Below, one piece after another: positions 8,011 through 17,004 of a stretch of 64,000 nt of DNA (position 1 is the stretch's first letter; every line of letters begins with the position of its first letter). Below the pieces are notes generated by a model. The model was not told the DNA's origin, did not search any database, and was given only the letters and a program-made list of their open reading frames with translations. Both the position numbers and the translations under genes were made by a program. This DNA comes from Thiosocius sp963736445 (GTDB lineage Bacteria; Pseudomonadota; Gammaproteobacteria; Chromatiales; Chromatiaceae). Location: assembly GCA_963736445.1 (NCBI GenBank), contig CAVTOY010000008.1, forward strand, positions 1-64,000. The letters are read 5' to 3'.

Positions 8011-9704
8011 AGTGTCCGGCCAGAAACGGGGTGTTTTTCAAAACGACCTTGAATTCCGTGCGACGAATCCGATCCAGGCGCCTACCTACCGGCGCCATTC
8101 TCCAGCAGTTGCACGCATCCTCGCTTGATTCAGTCTCATTCCCATTTTTCGAGGATAGCCAACCCTGGGAATCGATCATTCCCAAGCGTCGCCCTGCTGT
8201 TTGCGCCAGCGACTCAGGTCGTGAGTAAGCGCCCGAACAACGCCAGGTTATGGGCGACCACCGACGACCAGACATAGGCGCGGAAATGCTGCAACCCTTT
8301 CCAAGTACACCGCCCCAATCCATAGGCGCGCTTCATCACAGAGATGCCTGCCTCGATGCCCGCTCTGAAATTGCGTAGCTTGCGATAGACCCAGGGACTC
8401 TTGGCCATATCTTCAACGTGCAGGCCACGCTTTTTGTGGAACACCACATCGTCGACGTCCCGTGCCTTGGCCTCGCGTAAATTCTCGACACTGGCGTAGC
8501 CACCGTCCGCCGCCATCTGACGCGGGGCTTTACCATACTGGTCAATGTGGCGATCCAGCATCGGTAGCAATCGATCGACATCAGCCGGATTACCTTGCTC
8601 GATCACCACATCCAATATCAATCCGCTTCGTCCGGTACTCAGATTGATCTTGTGCCCATACTGCACGTCCCGACTGCCCTTGACGATAATGTCGGTGTGG
8701 TCCTCAAAAATGCTGACGATCTTCTGTGCGGCAGGCACCGATTCACCCTGGAATACGCGCCGCTCAGTCTGGTCAATCACTTTTTCAATCAGCGGTTTGT
8801 GATGATCGAACTGGGCCTGCCACAAGGTGCGCTCGAGCGGATCAATGCGTGGATCGCTCAGCCGGATGCTGGCTTGCTCAACGTAACTCAGTGTGTTCTG
8901 GGTCACCGTGATCAAATCCCGATACAGCGTCGCTTTCTTGTCTTTGCCACGGGTATAGCGAATCGCGCGGGTTCGCTTCTTGGCCACACGTCGATGATTT
9001 CGGTACGCAATCGTGACGATCCCCTCCGCAATGGTTTCGGCCCACTCAAGTAACCGCACCAGTACCCGAACGCTATCCCACAGCAGGGTGCTGTCGCTGG
9101 GTGCATGAATCGGTGAATCCGTCACCGTGCTGTCAATGCGCAACATCTCGCCGCGTTCCACCTTGGCGTTGTTGGCATTGAGCAACAATCGCTGATTGAT
9201 CTGTTCCCAGGTGACATCCGAGATCGCGCTGATGCAGCTTTGCAGCGTCGCCTTCTTCGGCGCCCAGCCCGTAGTGATGCGCGCGAAGGCTTGACACGAG
9301 GTCGAATCCACCAAGCAAAAGACCAAGTCTTCATAACTCAGCTGCCGATATTGTTTGAGAATCGCACAGCGCAATACCGATTCGATCGTTAACCCTTTTC
9401 TCCCGGTCTTTTCTACGTTGCGCTGTTTGACGTCGGCCGCGACCCAGTCCAACAGATCGAGCTGTTGATCCAACCAATCCGACATGGCCTTCAACTCACG
9501 ACCGATCTCGTGTTCGGCATACGCCTCGAATATACTGCTCTGGACGGTGCGTTTTTCGCGCATGGTCGGCTCCTGGTTTTTTGGTTTGTGCTTTTGTTTC
9601 AAGGGGTTGTTACAAAAGACTAATCAAACTACCAGGAGCTTTCACTGACCTGCGTCGCTTTTTCTCAAAAAAGATCAATCGGTTAGCGTTTCTGGACGGA
9701 CACT
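8011..9704 (-). mobile_element. Complete insertion sequence, ISNCY/IS1182-like, 1,694 bp
   Basis: Terminal inverted repeats AGTGTCCGGCCAGAAACG (8011-8028) and its near-perfect complement at 9687-9704 (17 of 18 match). The 4-bp direct repeat ATTT flanks both sides (8007-8010, 9705-9708). One transposase gene fills it. Ends and duplication are intact, and removing the element restores a host reading frame, so the insertion is genuine and probably recent. Confidence 0.92.
8214..9563 (-). CDS. Transposase, ISNCY family (IS1182-like DDE)
   Basis: 449 residues from ATG 9563, chosen because AGGAG sits 6 bp upstream; an upstream in-frame ATG at 9602 is less likely. DDE-type features seen: MLRIDSTVTDSPIH (first Asp region), AADGGYASVENL (second Asp), and the C-terminal FRAGIEAGISVMKRAYGL (Glu region). 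An N-terminal helical domain contains LRCAILKQYRQLSYEDLVF. The frame is complete, with no internal stops, so the element may still be mobile. The family name is from recollection of close relatives annotated ISNCY. Confidence 0.9.
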   Translation of the reverse strand: MREKRTVQSSIFEAYAEHEIGRELKAMSDWLDQQLDLLDWVAADVKQRNVEKTGRKGLTIESVLRCAILKQYRQLSYEDLVFCLVDSTSCQAFARITTGWAPKKATLQSCISAISDVTWEQINQRLLLNANNAKVERGEMLRIDSTVTDSPIHAPSDSTLLWDSVRVLVRLLEWAETIAEGIVTIAYRNHRRVAKKRTRAIRYTRGKDKKATLYRDLITVTQNTLSYVEQASIRLSDPRIDPLERTLWQAQFDHHKPLIEKVIDQTERRVFQGESVPAAQKIVSIFEDHTDIIVKGSRDVQYGHKINLSTGRSGLILDVVIEQGNPADVDRLLPMLDRHIDQYGKAPRQMAADGGYASVENLREAKARDVDDVVFHKKRGLHVEDMAKSPWVYRKLRNFRAGIEAGISVMKRAYGLGRCTWKGLQHFRAYVWSSVVAHNLALFGRLLTT

Positions 9705-10325
9705 ATTTATCCTAGTTCTGCCGATGCCCGCATTCTCGGGCGATGATTTCGACCTGATCCGTCATATGGGAACAATGCAGTACATGTCCCATAAGACAGG
9801 CCTTGCAATTGATGCCAAGAATCAGGCGTTGGCGGGTTTCTATGTGCACGAAATTGAAGAAGTAATTGAAGTGCTGGAGACTGTCGGGCCGTTTGACGGC
9901 CACCCGATAAGTGCGCTTGTCAAATCGATCCTGGTCCCTGATTTCGAGCGTCTGGAAGACGCCGTCAAATCCGGCGATTGGAAGAACGCAAGTGACCGAT
10001 TTGACCAGATACTGGCCGGATGAAAAAAACGCCTTGAAACAACTCAGCACGCATACAAACAGATCCAAAGATCCAGTACAAATCTATAGATGCAGAACTT
10101 CCAGGTTCAGTAAAAGCCGCGCAAACTTGATCGCCTTAGTTGTCTTGGGGATGCGTGGCATAGGAGTCCGAGTTCAACGCGCAAGATAGATTGGCTGGTA
10201 GTTGCGATTACGGCGGCTCTTCGGGCTTAAGATTTGCAGCATCCGCAGCTTTGAGTGAGTGCTTGGATGCTCACAGTAGGCCCATCACAATTCAACCACA
10301 GCCGTGCGTTCGCGGAATCAGTCGA

Positions 10326-11105
10326 TCAAGGCGCGAAAGGGAGGCCGAGAAAATCGTAAAGGCCGCCAGAATCCTCCGGCCGAAGTGTATTCATCACGCG
10401 CAGCAGCTGTACCGCCGTGTATTCGGGGGGCTGGAGCTGTCCGTCGGGCACGTTGCGCTGGAACGGTGCCGATAGTGGGGTGTCGGTAGTGCCCGGTTGC
10501 AGCCCGACGACAATGTGCGCGGGGGTCTTGCGTGCCAGCTCGATGGCGAAGTTCTTGATCAGCATGTTCAGCGCGGCCTTGCTCGCCCGGTACGCGTGCC
10601 AGCCGCCGAGACCGTTGTCGCTGATGCTACCGACGCGGGCCGACACGATTCCCACCCTGCAGGCCCTGGCCGGATTCAGCCTGGTGACCAGATGCTTGAG
10701 GAGCAGGGCCGGACCGACCGCATTGATCCGGTAGGCATGCAGCAGGTGCGCGGCGTCCAGGTTTTTGTATGTCTTCTCCGGGGTGTGCGCACTGTCATGC
10801 AGCCAGCCCGTCGCGATGAAGGCCCAGTCGATCGACAATACCTCTGGTATGCGCGCTACCGCCGTACGTATATCCTGTTCTTCGGCGATATTGAGCTGAA
10901 TATCGAAAGTCCTGTTCTGCAGTGAATCTAGTGATTCTGGAACGCGCGCCATGCGTATGAGTTCCGCATCAGGAAAACGCTCAGCAACCTTCGCGCAGAA
11001 GGCGCGGCCGATGCCGCCCGTTGCCCCGGCAACGAGGATACATCGCGGATCAGGCTCCCCTGAGTCGTCGGTGCGGTCCAGTATCGATTCGGTCACGTCA
11101 GGCAT
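10326..11105 (-). CDS. Short-chain dehydrogenase/reductase
   Basis: 259 residues. A Rossmann N-terminus with GATGGIGRA (about residues 28-36) for NAD(P) binding, the catalytic YRASKAA (Tyr-x3-Lys, about residues 170-176), and a Ser in the preceding GIVSARVGSIS strand. The gene is the last of three on this strand, 13 bp after folM. Its partners suggest a pterin-related or other small-carbonyl substrate, but the sequence does not show the substrate. Length is normal for the family. Confidence 0.85.
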   Translation of the reverse strand: MPDVTESILDRTDDSGEPDPRCILVAGATGGIGRAFCAKVAERFPDAELIRMARVPESLDSLQNRTFDIQLNIAEEQDIRTAVARIPEVLSIDWAFIATGWLHDSAHTPEKTYKNLDAAHLLHAYRINAVGPALLLKHLVTRLNPARACRVGIVSARVGSISDNGLGGWHAYRASKAALNMLIKNFAIELARKTPAHIVVGLQPGTTDTPLSAPFQRNVPDGQLQPPEYTAVQLLRVMNTLRPEDSGGLYDFLGLPFAP

Positions 11106-11118
11106 TGCGCCAGCGCGA

Positions 11119-11832
11119 TCATTTCAGGTGTCGCCCACCATCGACCGGCAGCACCCGACCGGTGACGTATCGGCTGGCGAAAAGATAGTCGATCGCGTGC
11201 TGCAATTCGTCCCACCCTCCCTCGCGCTGCATAAGGCTCTTCGCGGCCGCCTTTTCGCGATAGCCCGGTTCGTCGTGCTCGTTAAATTTGATGAGCGCCG
11301 GAGCCAGGCTGTTGACCTTTACCTTGGGTGCCAGCTTGGCGGCGAACGACAGCGTCAGATTGTCCTGTGCTGCCTTACTCGCGGCGTAGGCAATGTGCTT
11401 CTTGCTGCCCTGGCTGCTCACATAGTCTCCAATATGAATGATATCGGCGTGTGCGTCATTGCATGCCTGCAGCAGTGGTGCCAGCTCATGATTCAGCTGA
11501 TAAGGTACGTTTGCGTGAATTCGCATCATCTTCTCGATGACCTCGTCGACGGGGATCCCATCATCTTCGCGGAGCCAGTCCGAGGCATTGTGGATAATGC
11601 CGCGTAGCCGTTCGTACCTGGCCCTGATATCGCCGATCAGCAGCTCGACTTCATCCTGCCTGTCGAAGTCGCAATGGTAGAGGTGCGCGCCGAGGCGTTC
11701 GAGTTCTTCCAGTCTCGGGTAGCAGGTGCGGTATGTGCCGATTACCGGCATACCGCGCTGCAGGAATACCCTCGCAACATGAAAGCCCGCGCGCTTGCCG
11801 ACGCCGGTAATCAGTGTAGGGTCGGCAGTCAC
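11119..11832 (-). CDS. folM: FolM-like dihydromonapterin/pterin reductase
   Basis: 237 residues, GTG start at 11832 overlapping the folE-like stop (GTGA). Seen: the characteristic ITGVGKRAGFHVA N-terminus of FolM in place of the usual SDR GxxxGxG loop, catalytic YAASKAA at about residues 150-156, and a C-terminal TGRVLPVDGGRHL. Known: FolM reduces dihydromonapterin to tetrahydromonapterin with NADPH, and can supply the pterin cofactor of phenylalanine hydroxylase. Clustering with a GTP cyclohydrolase-like gene is classic for FolM, but here the partner looks altered (see 11829-12443). Confidence 0.88.
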   Translation of the reverse strand: MTADPTLITGVGKRAGFHVARVFLQRGMPVIGTYRTCYPRLEELERLGAHLYHCDFDRQDEVELLIGDIRARYERLRGIIHNASDWLREDDGIPVDEVIEKMMRIHANVPYQLNHELAPLLQACNDAHADIIHIGDYVSSQGSKKHIAYAASKAAQDNLTLSFAAKLAPKVKVNSLAPALIKFNEHDEPGYREKAAAKSLMQREGGWDELQHAIDYLFASRYVTGRVLPVDGGRHLK

Positions 11833-12443
11833 GGGTTGAGGAGCTCCGCACGCGTATCGATGTTGTCGATGAAACAGTCGCCCAGAGCGGTCGTACTGGT
11901 CGGTGAATTGCCGTCCATGACGCCGCGCGATTTCACGCGATCGTGGGTGGCATCGATACTCACGGCGACGTTCTCTTTGCCTAGCAGTGTCCGCAGTGCA
12001 ACCAGCACTTGCCGCGTCAGGCGCTCCTGCACCTGGGGCCGCTGGGCGAAGAAACGCTCGCTCCGATTGATCTTTGACAGGCCGATGATCTTGTCTTCGG
12101 GGATGTAAGCGACCCTGGCGGTGCCGTCGATCGCCACGAAGTGGCGCTCGCAGGTGCTGGTCAGATCGATGTCACGGATCTTCATCATTTCGTTTGCCCC
12201 CAATTTGTTCTCGGTCACGGTCAGTTTCGGAAACTTGGTGTAATCCAGGCCGGAAAAGATCCCTCGCACGAACGTCTCGGGAATGCGATGTAGCGTCTCC
12301 GCAAGGCTGCCGTCGCTGAGATCCAGACCCAGCGTGTTCGTCACCTCGGTCAACAGTCCTTCCGCGGTCCGAACGGAGGCTAGCGCACTGGAGCGTCCAA
12401 AAACTGTCCAAATAAAGCAGAAATGTGCGGGGAGTACGAGCAT
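11829..12443 (-). CDS. GTP cyclohydrolase I (FolE) homologue lacking key active-site residues
   Basis: 204 residues from ATG 12443 (AGGAG 4 bp upstream); the frame is open upstream but reads as non-coding. Strong FolE features: FVRGIFSGLDYTKFPKLTV, IRDIDLTSTCERHFVAIDG, YIPEDKIIGLSKINR and FFAQRPQVQERLT. In E. coli FolE, zinc is held by Cys110, His113 and Cys181, with His112 and His179 catalytic. Here the loop reads TCERHF, so His112 is Arg. The distal site reads THDRVKSRG where E. coli has VHYCVKARG, so Cys181 is Arg. It may be inactive as a cyclohydrolase or do something else. It is translationally coupled to folM. Confidence 0.82.
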   Translation of the reverse strand: MLVLPAHFCFIWTVFGRSSALASVRTAEGLLTEVTNTLGLDLSDGSLAETLHRIPETFVRGIFSGLDYTKFPKLTVTENKLGANEMMKIRDIDLTSTCERHFVAIDGTARVAYIPEDKIIGLSKINRSERFFAQRPQVQERLTRQVLVALRTLLGKENVAVSIDATHDRVKSRGVMDGNSPTSTTALGDCFIDNIDTRAELLNP

Positions 12444-12748
12444 GTTGCTCCTGAGGCCTGGCGCCGAGTAGCAACGCGAACCGCCCGGTGGCCGCCCATT
12501 AGGCGCTCGATGTGATGGGCGTAGGTGGCCTCCAGGGCCTGTCGGTGGGTCATGGGTGCCGATCCTATCGTGCGGTGCGGTATGCCAATATTTTGACCAA
12601 CGGACCGATGCCTCAGCCGCGCGTTGTCCATAAAATGTCTGTAAAAAACGCGGCAAAAACGGTACAGTGCGGCTTCAGATGTCACTTTTGGCCGCCGCTT
12701 GCGACCTTCAGTGATCTTTCGGGCGTTCAAAACGAGGAGCAGTTCACT

Positions 12749-13324
12749 ATGATTCTTTCGAAGAGCCGCATCGCCGGGCTAACCGGCATTTTGTTAGCCG
12801 TGTCGGCCGGTAGTGCCGCCGCCGGCAGTTATGGCATGTACCCACAAGGTATGGGCATGGGTTACGGTCCTGGCGGCTACGGCGCGCCCTATCCGATGCC
12901 GCCAATGGGGCCACCCCCGCGACCGCAGCGTCCAATGCCCCCACCGAGGCCGCGGTTGGGACCCTACGGCTACGGCGGTGGGATGAACAATCCTTACATG
13001 CGGGGCGGCTATGGGATGCAGCCGCAGGCGGCGCCTGACCAACCGACCACCGCTGAGGCGGCGGCACCGGCCGACAATGCGGCCGTATCGATGTCACAGA
13101 TGAAATTCAATTCAGCGACGGTGACGATAAAAACCGGCGGAACCGTCACCTGGACTAACAACGACGGCATGCCGCATACGGTGACGGCAAACGACGGCAG
13201 TTTTGGCTCCGCCCAACTCGGCGCCGGCGGCACGTTTGCGCACACGTTCGACAATCCCGGGACCTTCAGTTACTACTGCATGTTGCACCCAACGATGCGC
13301 GGGACTGTCGTCGTCGTAGACTGA
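12749..13324 (+). CDS. Exported cupredoxin (plastocyanin-like) with Gly/Pro/Met-rich N-terminal region
   Basis: 192 residues from ATG 12749 (GAGGAG 9 bp upstream). A signal peptide spans about residues 1-25. A low-complexity stretch rich in Gly, Pro, Met and Tyr follows (about 26-95) and may bind copper or anchor in the envelope. The C-terminal cupredoxin domain (about 105-192) has type 1 copper ligands: His in MPHTV, and Cys, His and Met in YYCMLHPTM. Known: such proteins carry single electrons in the periplasm. It stands alone between the divergent folE operon and cioB, and a strong terminator follows at 13359. Confidence 0.88.
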   Translation: MILSKSRIAGLTGILLAVSAGSAAAGSYGMYPQGMGMGYGPGGYGAPYPMPPMGPPPRPQRPMPPPRPRLGPYGYGGGMNNPYMRGGYGMQPQAAPDQPTTAEAAAPADNAAVSMSQMKFNSATVTIKTGGTVTWTNNDGMPHTVTANDGSFGSAQLGAGGTFAHTFDNPGTFSYYCMLHPTMRGTVVVVD

Positions 13325-13358
13325 ACCCGTCCAGCGGGCGCCGATCGCGCAGATCCTC

Positions 13359-13386
13359 GAGCCCCGTGGCATGTGCCACGGGGCTC
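13359..13386 (+). terminator. Strong hairpin after the cupredoxin gene
   Basis: GAGCCCCGTGGC / GCCACGGGGCTC, a perfect 12-bp stem with loop ATGT, 35 bp past the stop. A short pyrimidine stretch follows. The rest of 13387-13647 shows no gene. Confidence 0.75.
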
Positions 13387-13647
13387 TGCTTTCGCTTACA
13401 GTGACTTACTTCTGCATCGGCATCCGCGCATGGGCTATGCGGCGTCGGTCTGTTCGTGGCTTTGAACACTCCAGCCGCGCGTGTGATCACAGCGGGCATT
13501 TTTGGCGAAAAGTTTCGTTTGCGCTGAGGCGCTTGGCGACTGCAGAAGCGCATCTTTTCCTGATTGAACAGTGGGTACCACCTAAGCGGCGAAGCCGCTT
13601 ACTCTGGCTGTTGCCGCACTCCGAAGGAGACGAAGCCGCCGCCACTT

Positions 13648-14682
13648 TCAGTAGTACTCCAGCGGCTTCGCTTTGCCACCGAAGACTCGGTAGACGAACA
13701 GGCTGTAGCCGACGATGAGCGGCAATACGATCACCGCGCCGACTAAGATCACGGCCAGGGACTCGGGCGCGGCGGCCGCGTCCCATACGGTCATCTGATC
13801 CACGATCAGCCAGGGGAAAAGGCTGTAGGCTAGGCCGTGAAAGGCCAGCATGAAAAGTCCGACCGCTACGTAGAACGGCACCCAGATTCCATATTCGTTG
13901 CCCTGCGACAGCGGGACCGGGAGGCGGGCCAATGACCGCCACAGCACCCAGAAAAGCGCGGCGGTGATCACCGGCATCGGCCAGACGACGATCAGATTTT
14001 CGACGCTGAACCACTTATCGAAGATCGTCTCACTGAGCATCGGCGTCGTTAGGGATACGCCGGCAACGCCAAATGCGGTGAACGCGACACTCCGCCTGGC
14101 CCAGGTCACCGCTTTGCGCTGCAACGCACCCTCGGTCTTCCCGATTAACCAGCAGGCACCGAGCAGAGCGTAGCCTGAAGTTAGGCACAGCCCAATGAAG
14201 GCTGAGAAAAAAGTTGTGAACAACGACTGCTCAAAGCCTAGGACCAGCTCCCCTAGCATGAAGCCTTGGGCTACCGCGGCGAGTAGGGAGCCAACGAAGA
14301 ATGCCCGGTTCCAGCTCTCCTTGTGCTCAGCCCTTGCCTTCACACGGAAATCGAACGCAACGCCGCGCAGCGTCAGGCCGATCAGCATGATCGACACAGG
14401 AAGGTAGAGTGCGGTGAGCACGGTGCCGTGAGCCAGCGGGAAGGCGACCAGCAGGATACCGACACCCATCACCAGCCAGGTCTCGTTGGCGTCCCAAAAG
14501 GGTCCGATCGAGGCGATCATCATGTCGTTTTCCGCCGCATCGGCGGCCGGCACCAGCAGCCCGACGCCCAGGTCGAAGCCGTCGAGCACCACGTAGGCCA
14601 GGATCGCCAGGCCCATAATCACCATGAAGGCGAGCGGCAGCCAGCCGGATGGCACCGACAGGTCGGGAAGCAGTTCAGGCAT
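13648..14682 (-). CDS. cioB: Cytochrome bd-type (cyanide-insensitive) quinol oxidase subunit II
   Basis: 344 residues from ATG 14682, overlapping the end of the subunit I gene by 8 bp. Multiple hydrophobic helices (at least eight). Family features seen: LDGFDLGVGLL near the N-terminus and FWDANETWLV. With subunit I it forms the membrane oxidase that reduces oxygen to water using quinol. The C-terminus (VYRVFGGKAKPLEYY) is as usual for the family. Co-transcribed with cioA and the GbsR-type regulator. Confidence 0.93.
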   Translation of the reverse strand: MPELLPDLSVPSGWLPLAFMVIMGLAILAYVVLDGFDLGVGLLVPAADAAENDMMIASIGPFWDANETWLVMGVGILLVAFPLAHGTVLTALYLPVSIMLIGLTLRGVAFDFRVKARAEHKESWNRAFFVGSLLAAVAQGFMLGELVLGFEQSLFTTFFSAFIGLCLTSGYALLGACWLIGKTEGALQRKAVTWARRSVAFTAFGVAGVSLTTPMLSETIFDKWFSVENLIVVWPMPVITAALFWVLWRSLARLPVPLSQGNEYGIWVPFYVAVGLFMLAFHGLAYSLFPWLIVDQMTVWDAAAAPESLAVILVGAVIVLPLIVGYSLFVYRVFGGKAKPLEYY

Positions 14683-16057
14683 GGGACGACACCTGCGCTG
14701 GTGCCCGTCCACCAGCCAGTCGCAGCGGCCGTGTGGTGCCCGGCGGCAATGCGGCCTTTTCGCCGGCGGTGTGGGCGAGGTAGAACACCACCTTGACATA
14801 GGCGGCGACAAGGAACGCGTACAGCAGCAGCCACGCGACTAGTGTCGTCATGACGGTACCGGCTGCTACAGGACCCAGCGCCTCCTTGGTCTCCAGCACA
14901 CCGTAGACGAGGAACGGCTGCCGACCGATCTCCGTCGTGTACCAGCCGCTCAGCACGCCGACCCAACCCGAGAAAGTCATACCGACCAGCACACGCCCGA
15001 GGGTTTTGGAGGGTTGGCGGTTGCGGCGCAGCTGCCATAGCGCGAACCAGGAAACCAGGAGCATCAGAACGCCGGAGGCGACCATGATCCGGAAGGCCCA
15101 AAACACCGGCGCCACCGGCGGGTGCTCGCCGGTGAATTCGTTCAGCCCCCGCAGTTCGCCGTCGAGCTCGTGCGTCAGGATCAGCGACGCGAGCTTCGGG
15201 ATTTCGACGGTAAAGTGATTGGTGCGGGCTTCTTCGTCCGGTAGGCCGAACAGGACGAGCGGTGCCCCCCGTTGCGTTTCCCACAGGCCCTCCATCGCCG
15301 CTACCTTTGCCGGCTGGTGCTCGAGCGTGTTGAGGCCGTGCAGGTCGCCGGCAACGATCTGTATCGGGATCAACACGGCGGCCAGCCACAGGCCGCTCTT
15401 CATCCCGGCCATCACCGACTTGCCACGGTCGCCGTTCATCCAGCGATACGCAGACAGGCCCGCGATCAGGAACGCCGCAGTTAAGCCGGAGGCTAGCAGC
15501 GTGTGCACCAGGCGATACGGGAACGAAGGATTCATCACTACCGCCAGCCAATCGGTCGCGTGGGCCCGCCCGGCAACCATCTCGAACCCCGCTGGAGTGT
15601 GCATCCACGAGTTGAGCGCCAATATCCAGAACGCAGAGAGGGTCGTGCCGACCGCGACCAGCAGGGTCGCCAAGGTATGCACGCGATTGCTCACCCGGTT
15701 GAAGCCATACAACATGATTCCGAGAAACGCGGCCTCCAGGAAGAAGGCTGTCAGTACCTCATAAGCGAGCAGCGGTCCCGCGATGTTGCCGACCGTCTCC
15801 ATGAAGCCGGGCCAGTTGGTGCCGAACTGGAAGCTCATTGTGACGCCACTGACCACGCCCAACGCAAACGTCAGCGCGAAGACCTTGACGAATAGGCGGT
15901 AGATGTCCATCCAGTAGGCTTCGCCGGTGCGGTTGTAGCGTAGCTTGAAGAACAGCAGCATCCAGGTGAGCGCGATCGAAATCATCGGAAAGATGATGTG
16001 AAAACTGATGTTGGCCGCGAACTGAATGCGGGCAAGGACCAACGGGTCGAACGTCAT
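14675..16057 (-). CDS. cioA: Cytochrome bd-type (CIO) quinol oxidase subunit I
   Basis: 460 residues with about nine membrane helices. The haem-ligand region near the N-terminus (ARIQFAANISFHIIFPM, His20) is present, as is GRQPF, corresponding to GRQPW of CydA. The periplasmic Q loop around NEFTGEHPPVAPVFWAFRIM is short and lacks the insert of E. coli CydA; a short Q loop is typical of cyanide-insensitive oxidases (CioA). It lies 15 bp downstream of the regulator gene. It likely serves respiration at low oxygen or in the presence of sulfide, which is an inference from the family. Confidence 0.92.
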   Translation of the reverse strand: MTFDPLVLARIQFAANISFHIIFPMISIALTWMLLFFKLRYNRTGEAYWMDIYRLFVKVFALTFALGVVSGVTMSFQFGTNWPGFMETVGNIAGPLLAYEVLTAFFLEAAFLGIMLYGFNRVSNRVHTLATLLVAVGTTLSAFWILALNSWMHTPAGFEMVAGRAHATDWLAVVMNPSFPYRLVHTLLASGLTAAFLIAGLSAYRWMNGDRGKSVMAGMKSGLWLAAVLIPIQIVAGDLHGLNTLEHQPAKVAAMEGLWETQRGAPLVLFGLPDEEARTNHFTVEIPKLASLILTHELDGELRGLNEFTGEHPPVAPVFWAFRIMVASGVLMLLVSWFALWQLRRNRQPSKTLGRVLVGMTFSGWVGVLSGWYTTEIGRQPFLVYGVLETKEALGPVAAGTVMTTLVAWLLLYAFLVAAYVKVVFYLAHTAGEKAALPPGTTRPLRLAGGRAPAQVSSHA

Positions 16058-16072
16058 AGCAAACCCCCTGTG

Positions 16073-16627
16073 TCAGTTTGCCTGGGCAGCGATTTCTCGC
16101 CCGAAGCCAGCTTCAACATCTGGCTCACCTTGCCACCGAGCTGCATCAGGCGGGATCGCTGTGTTGGGTGACAAGTCTTTGACGTCGTCCAGCCAGCCGG
16201 TTGCCAGCTCGATGAGGTCCCGCATCTCGCGCATCCGTGTTGTCGCGTAGCGATCCGCTTCGGCGGGCTGCTGGTCGATTGCCGCATCGCGCAGCATTTT
16301 AAGCGTTGGTTCGATCTCGCGCTTGCGTCGCTCCTCGATCAACACCCGGAAGATCTCCCAGATATCCTCCGGCGCGCGGTAGTACTCACGGCGGTCGTTT
16401 GGCTGGTGCTGTGAGCGCACCAGGCGCCACGACTTGAGTTCCTTGAGGCCAATGCTGACGTTCGATCGCGAAAGACCCAGCGCATGAACGATGTCTTCGG
16501 CATGTAAGGGTGCTTCGGACAGGTATAGCAGCGTATAGATTTGTCCGACCGTCCGATTGATCCCCCACCGGCTGCCCAATTCGCCGAAGTGCAGGATAAA
16601 TTGTTGCTTGAGCGGAGAAATATTCAT
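16073..16627 (-). CDS. GbsR/MarR-family winged-helix regulator of cioAB
   Basis: 184 residues. An N-terminal winged helix (residues about 10-90) contains GINRTVGQIYTLLYLSEAPL, the recognition region HALGLSRSNVSIGLKEL, and a wing at RSQHQPNDRREYY. The C-terminal part is helical and charged, suited to dimerisation. It is the first gene of the cioAB operon, suggesting control of the oxidase genes and itself. The ligand or signal is not visible. The start is well placed at 16627. Confidence 0.85.
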   Translation of the reverse strand: MNISPLKQQFILHFGELGSRWGINRTVGQIYTLLYLSEAPLHAEDIVHALGLSRSNVSIGLKELKSWRLVRSQHQPNDRREYYRAPEDIWEIFRVLIEERRKREIEPTLKMLRDAAIDQQPAEADRYATTRMREMRDLIELATGWLDDVKDLSPNTAIPPDAARWQGEPDVEAGFGREIAAQAN

Positions 16628-16899
16628 TGCGTTCGAAGTTTCAGAAACTTATGAAATGACACTCTGTGAGACTGTGCTCTGACCGTCCAGTTCTCGCTCA
16701 TTCACTGTTCGAAGAACCCGATGTCTTGGGCAGGTGACCGGTACCGGATAACCCGCTTCGCGCTCCGGTGCATGCTTTGAAAAGTGCTATCGGCGCTTTG
16801 CTCAGAAGAACGCCCGGCTGCTCCGTAGCTGAACCACAATTCAGCGACAGGCCGCTTTCGAAGGCTGTAGCCGATGATGGGTCAGTGCCTACTGGTTAA

Positions 16900-16926
16900 G
16901 AGGCATCCAGGTTGCCTGGATGCCTC
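16900..16926 (-). terminator. Hairpin between the regulator and BLUF gene regions
   Basis: GAGGCATCCAGG / CCTGGATGCCTC, a perfect 12-bp stem with a 3-nt loop, about 80 bp beyond the stop of the BLUF-PsiE gene on the minus strand. No clear T run, so terminator function is tentative. Nothing else is seen in 16628-17004. Confidence 0.5.
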
Positions 16927-17004
16927 AGAGATCAATCCTGGGAATATCAGGATCCCGATCAGCCGTGACGGCGGTGCAATCGGGGATACTATGCTTTCAC
17001 ATAG

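Larger units (their letters stand above)
7975..10023 (+). pseudogene. Small exported protein split by the ISNCY-type insertion
   Basis: ATG 7975 encodes MRVHATTAYVLF and runs to exactly 8010, the base before the element. After the element and one copy of the ATTT duplication, the frame resumes at 9709 as ILVLPMPAFSGDD and continues to TGA at 10021-10023. Joining the two restores a continuous 116-residue protein with a complete signal peptide ending near PAFS and a helical mature part. I recall related periplasmic proteins that end in a CxxCH haem motif. Here the frame stops at ILAG, and the next frame reads KNALKQ where CNACHQ would be expected. That last point is a weak recollection. Confidence 0.8.

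Noticed and set aside
12380..12730. Separate gene in the frame starting MNARKITEGRK upstream of folE-like
   Set aside because: It overlaps the coupled folE-like start and has no convincing domain. A possible extended FolE N-terminus in that frame was considered but the ribosome site at 12443 is better.
14619..15608. Long open frame on the cioA strand (329 codons)
   Set aside because: It is the GC-rich antiparallel/alternate-frame shadow of cioA and reads as Arg/Pro/Gly-rich non-protein.
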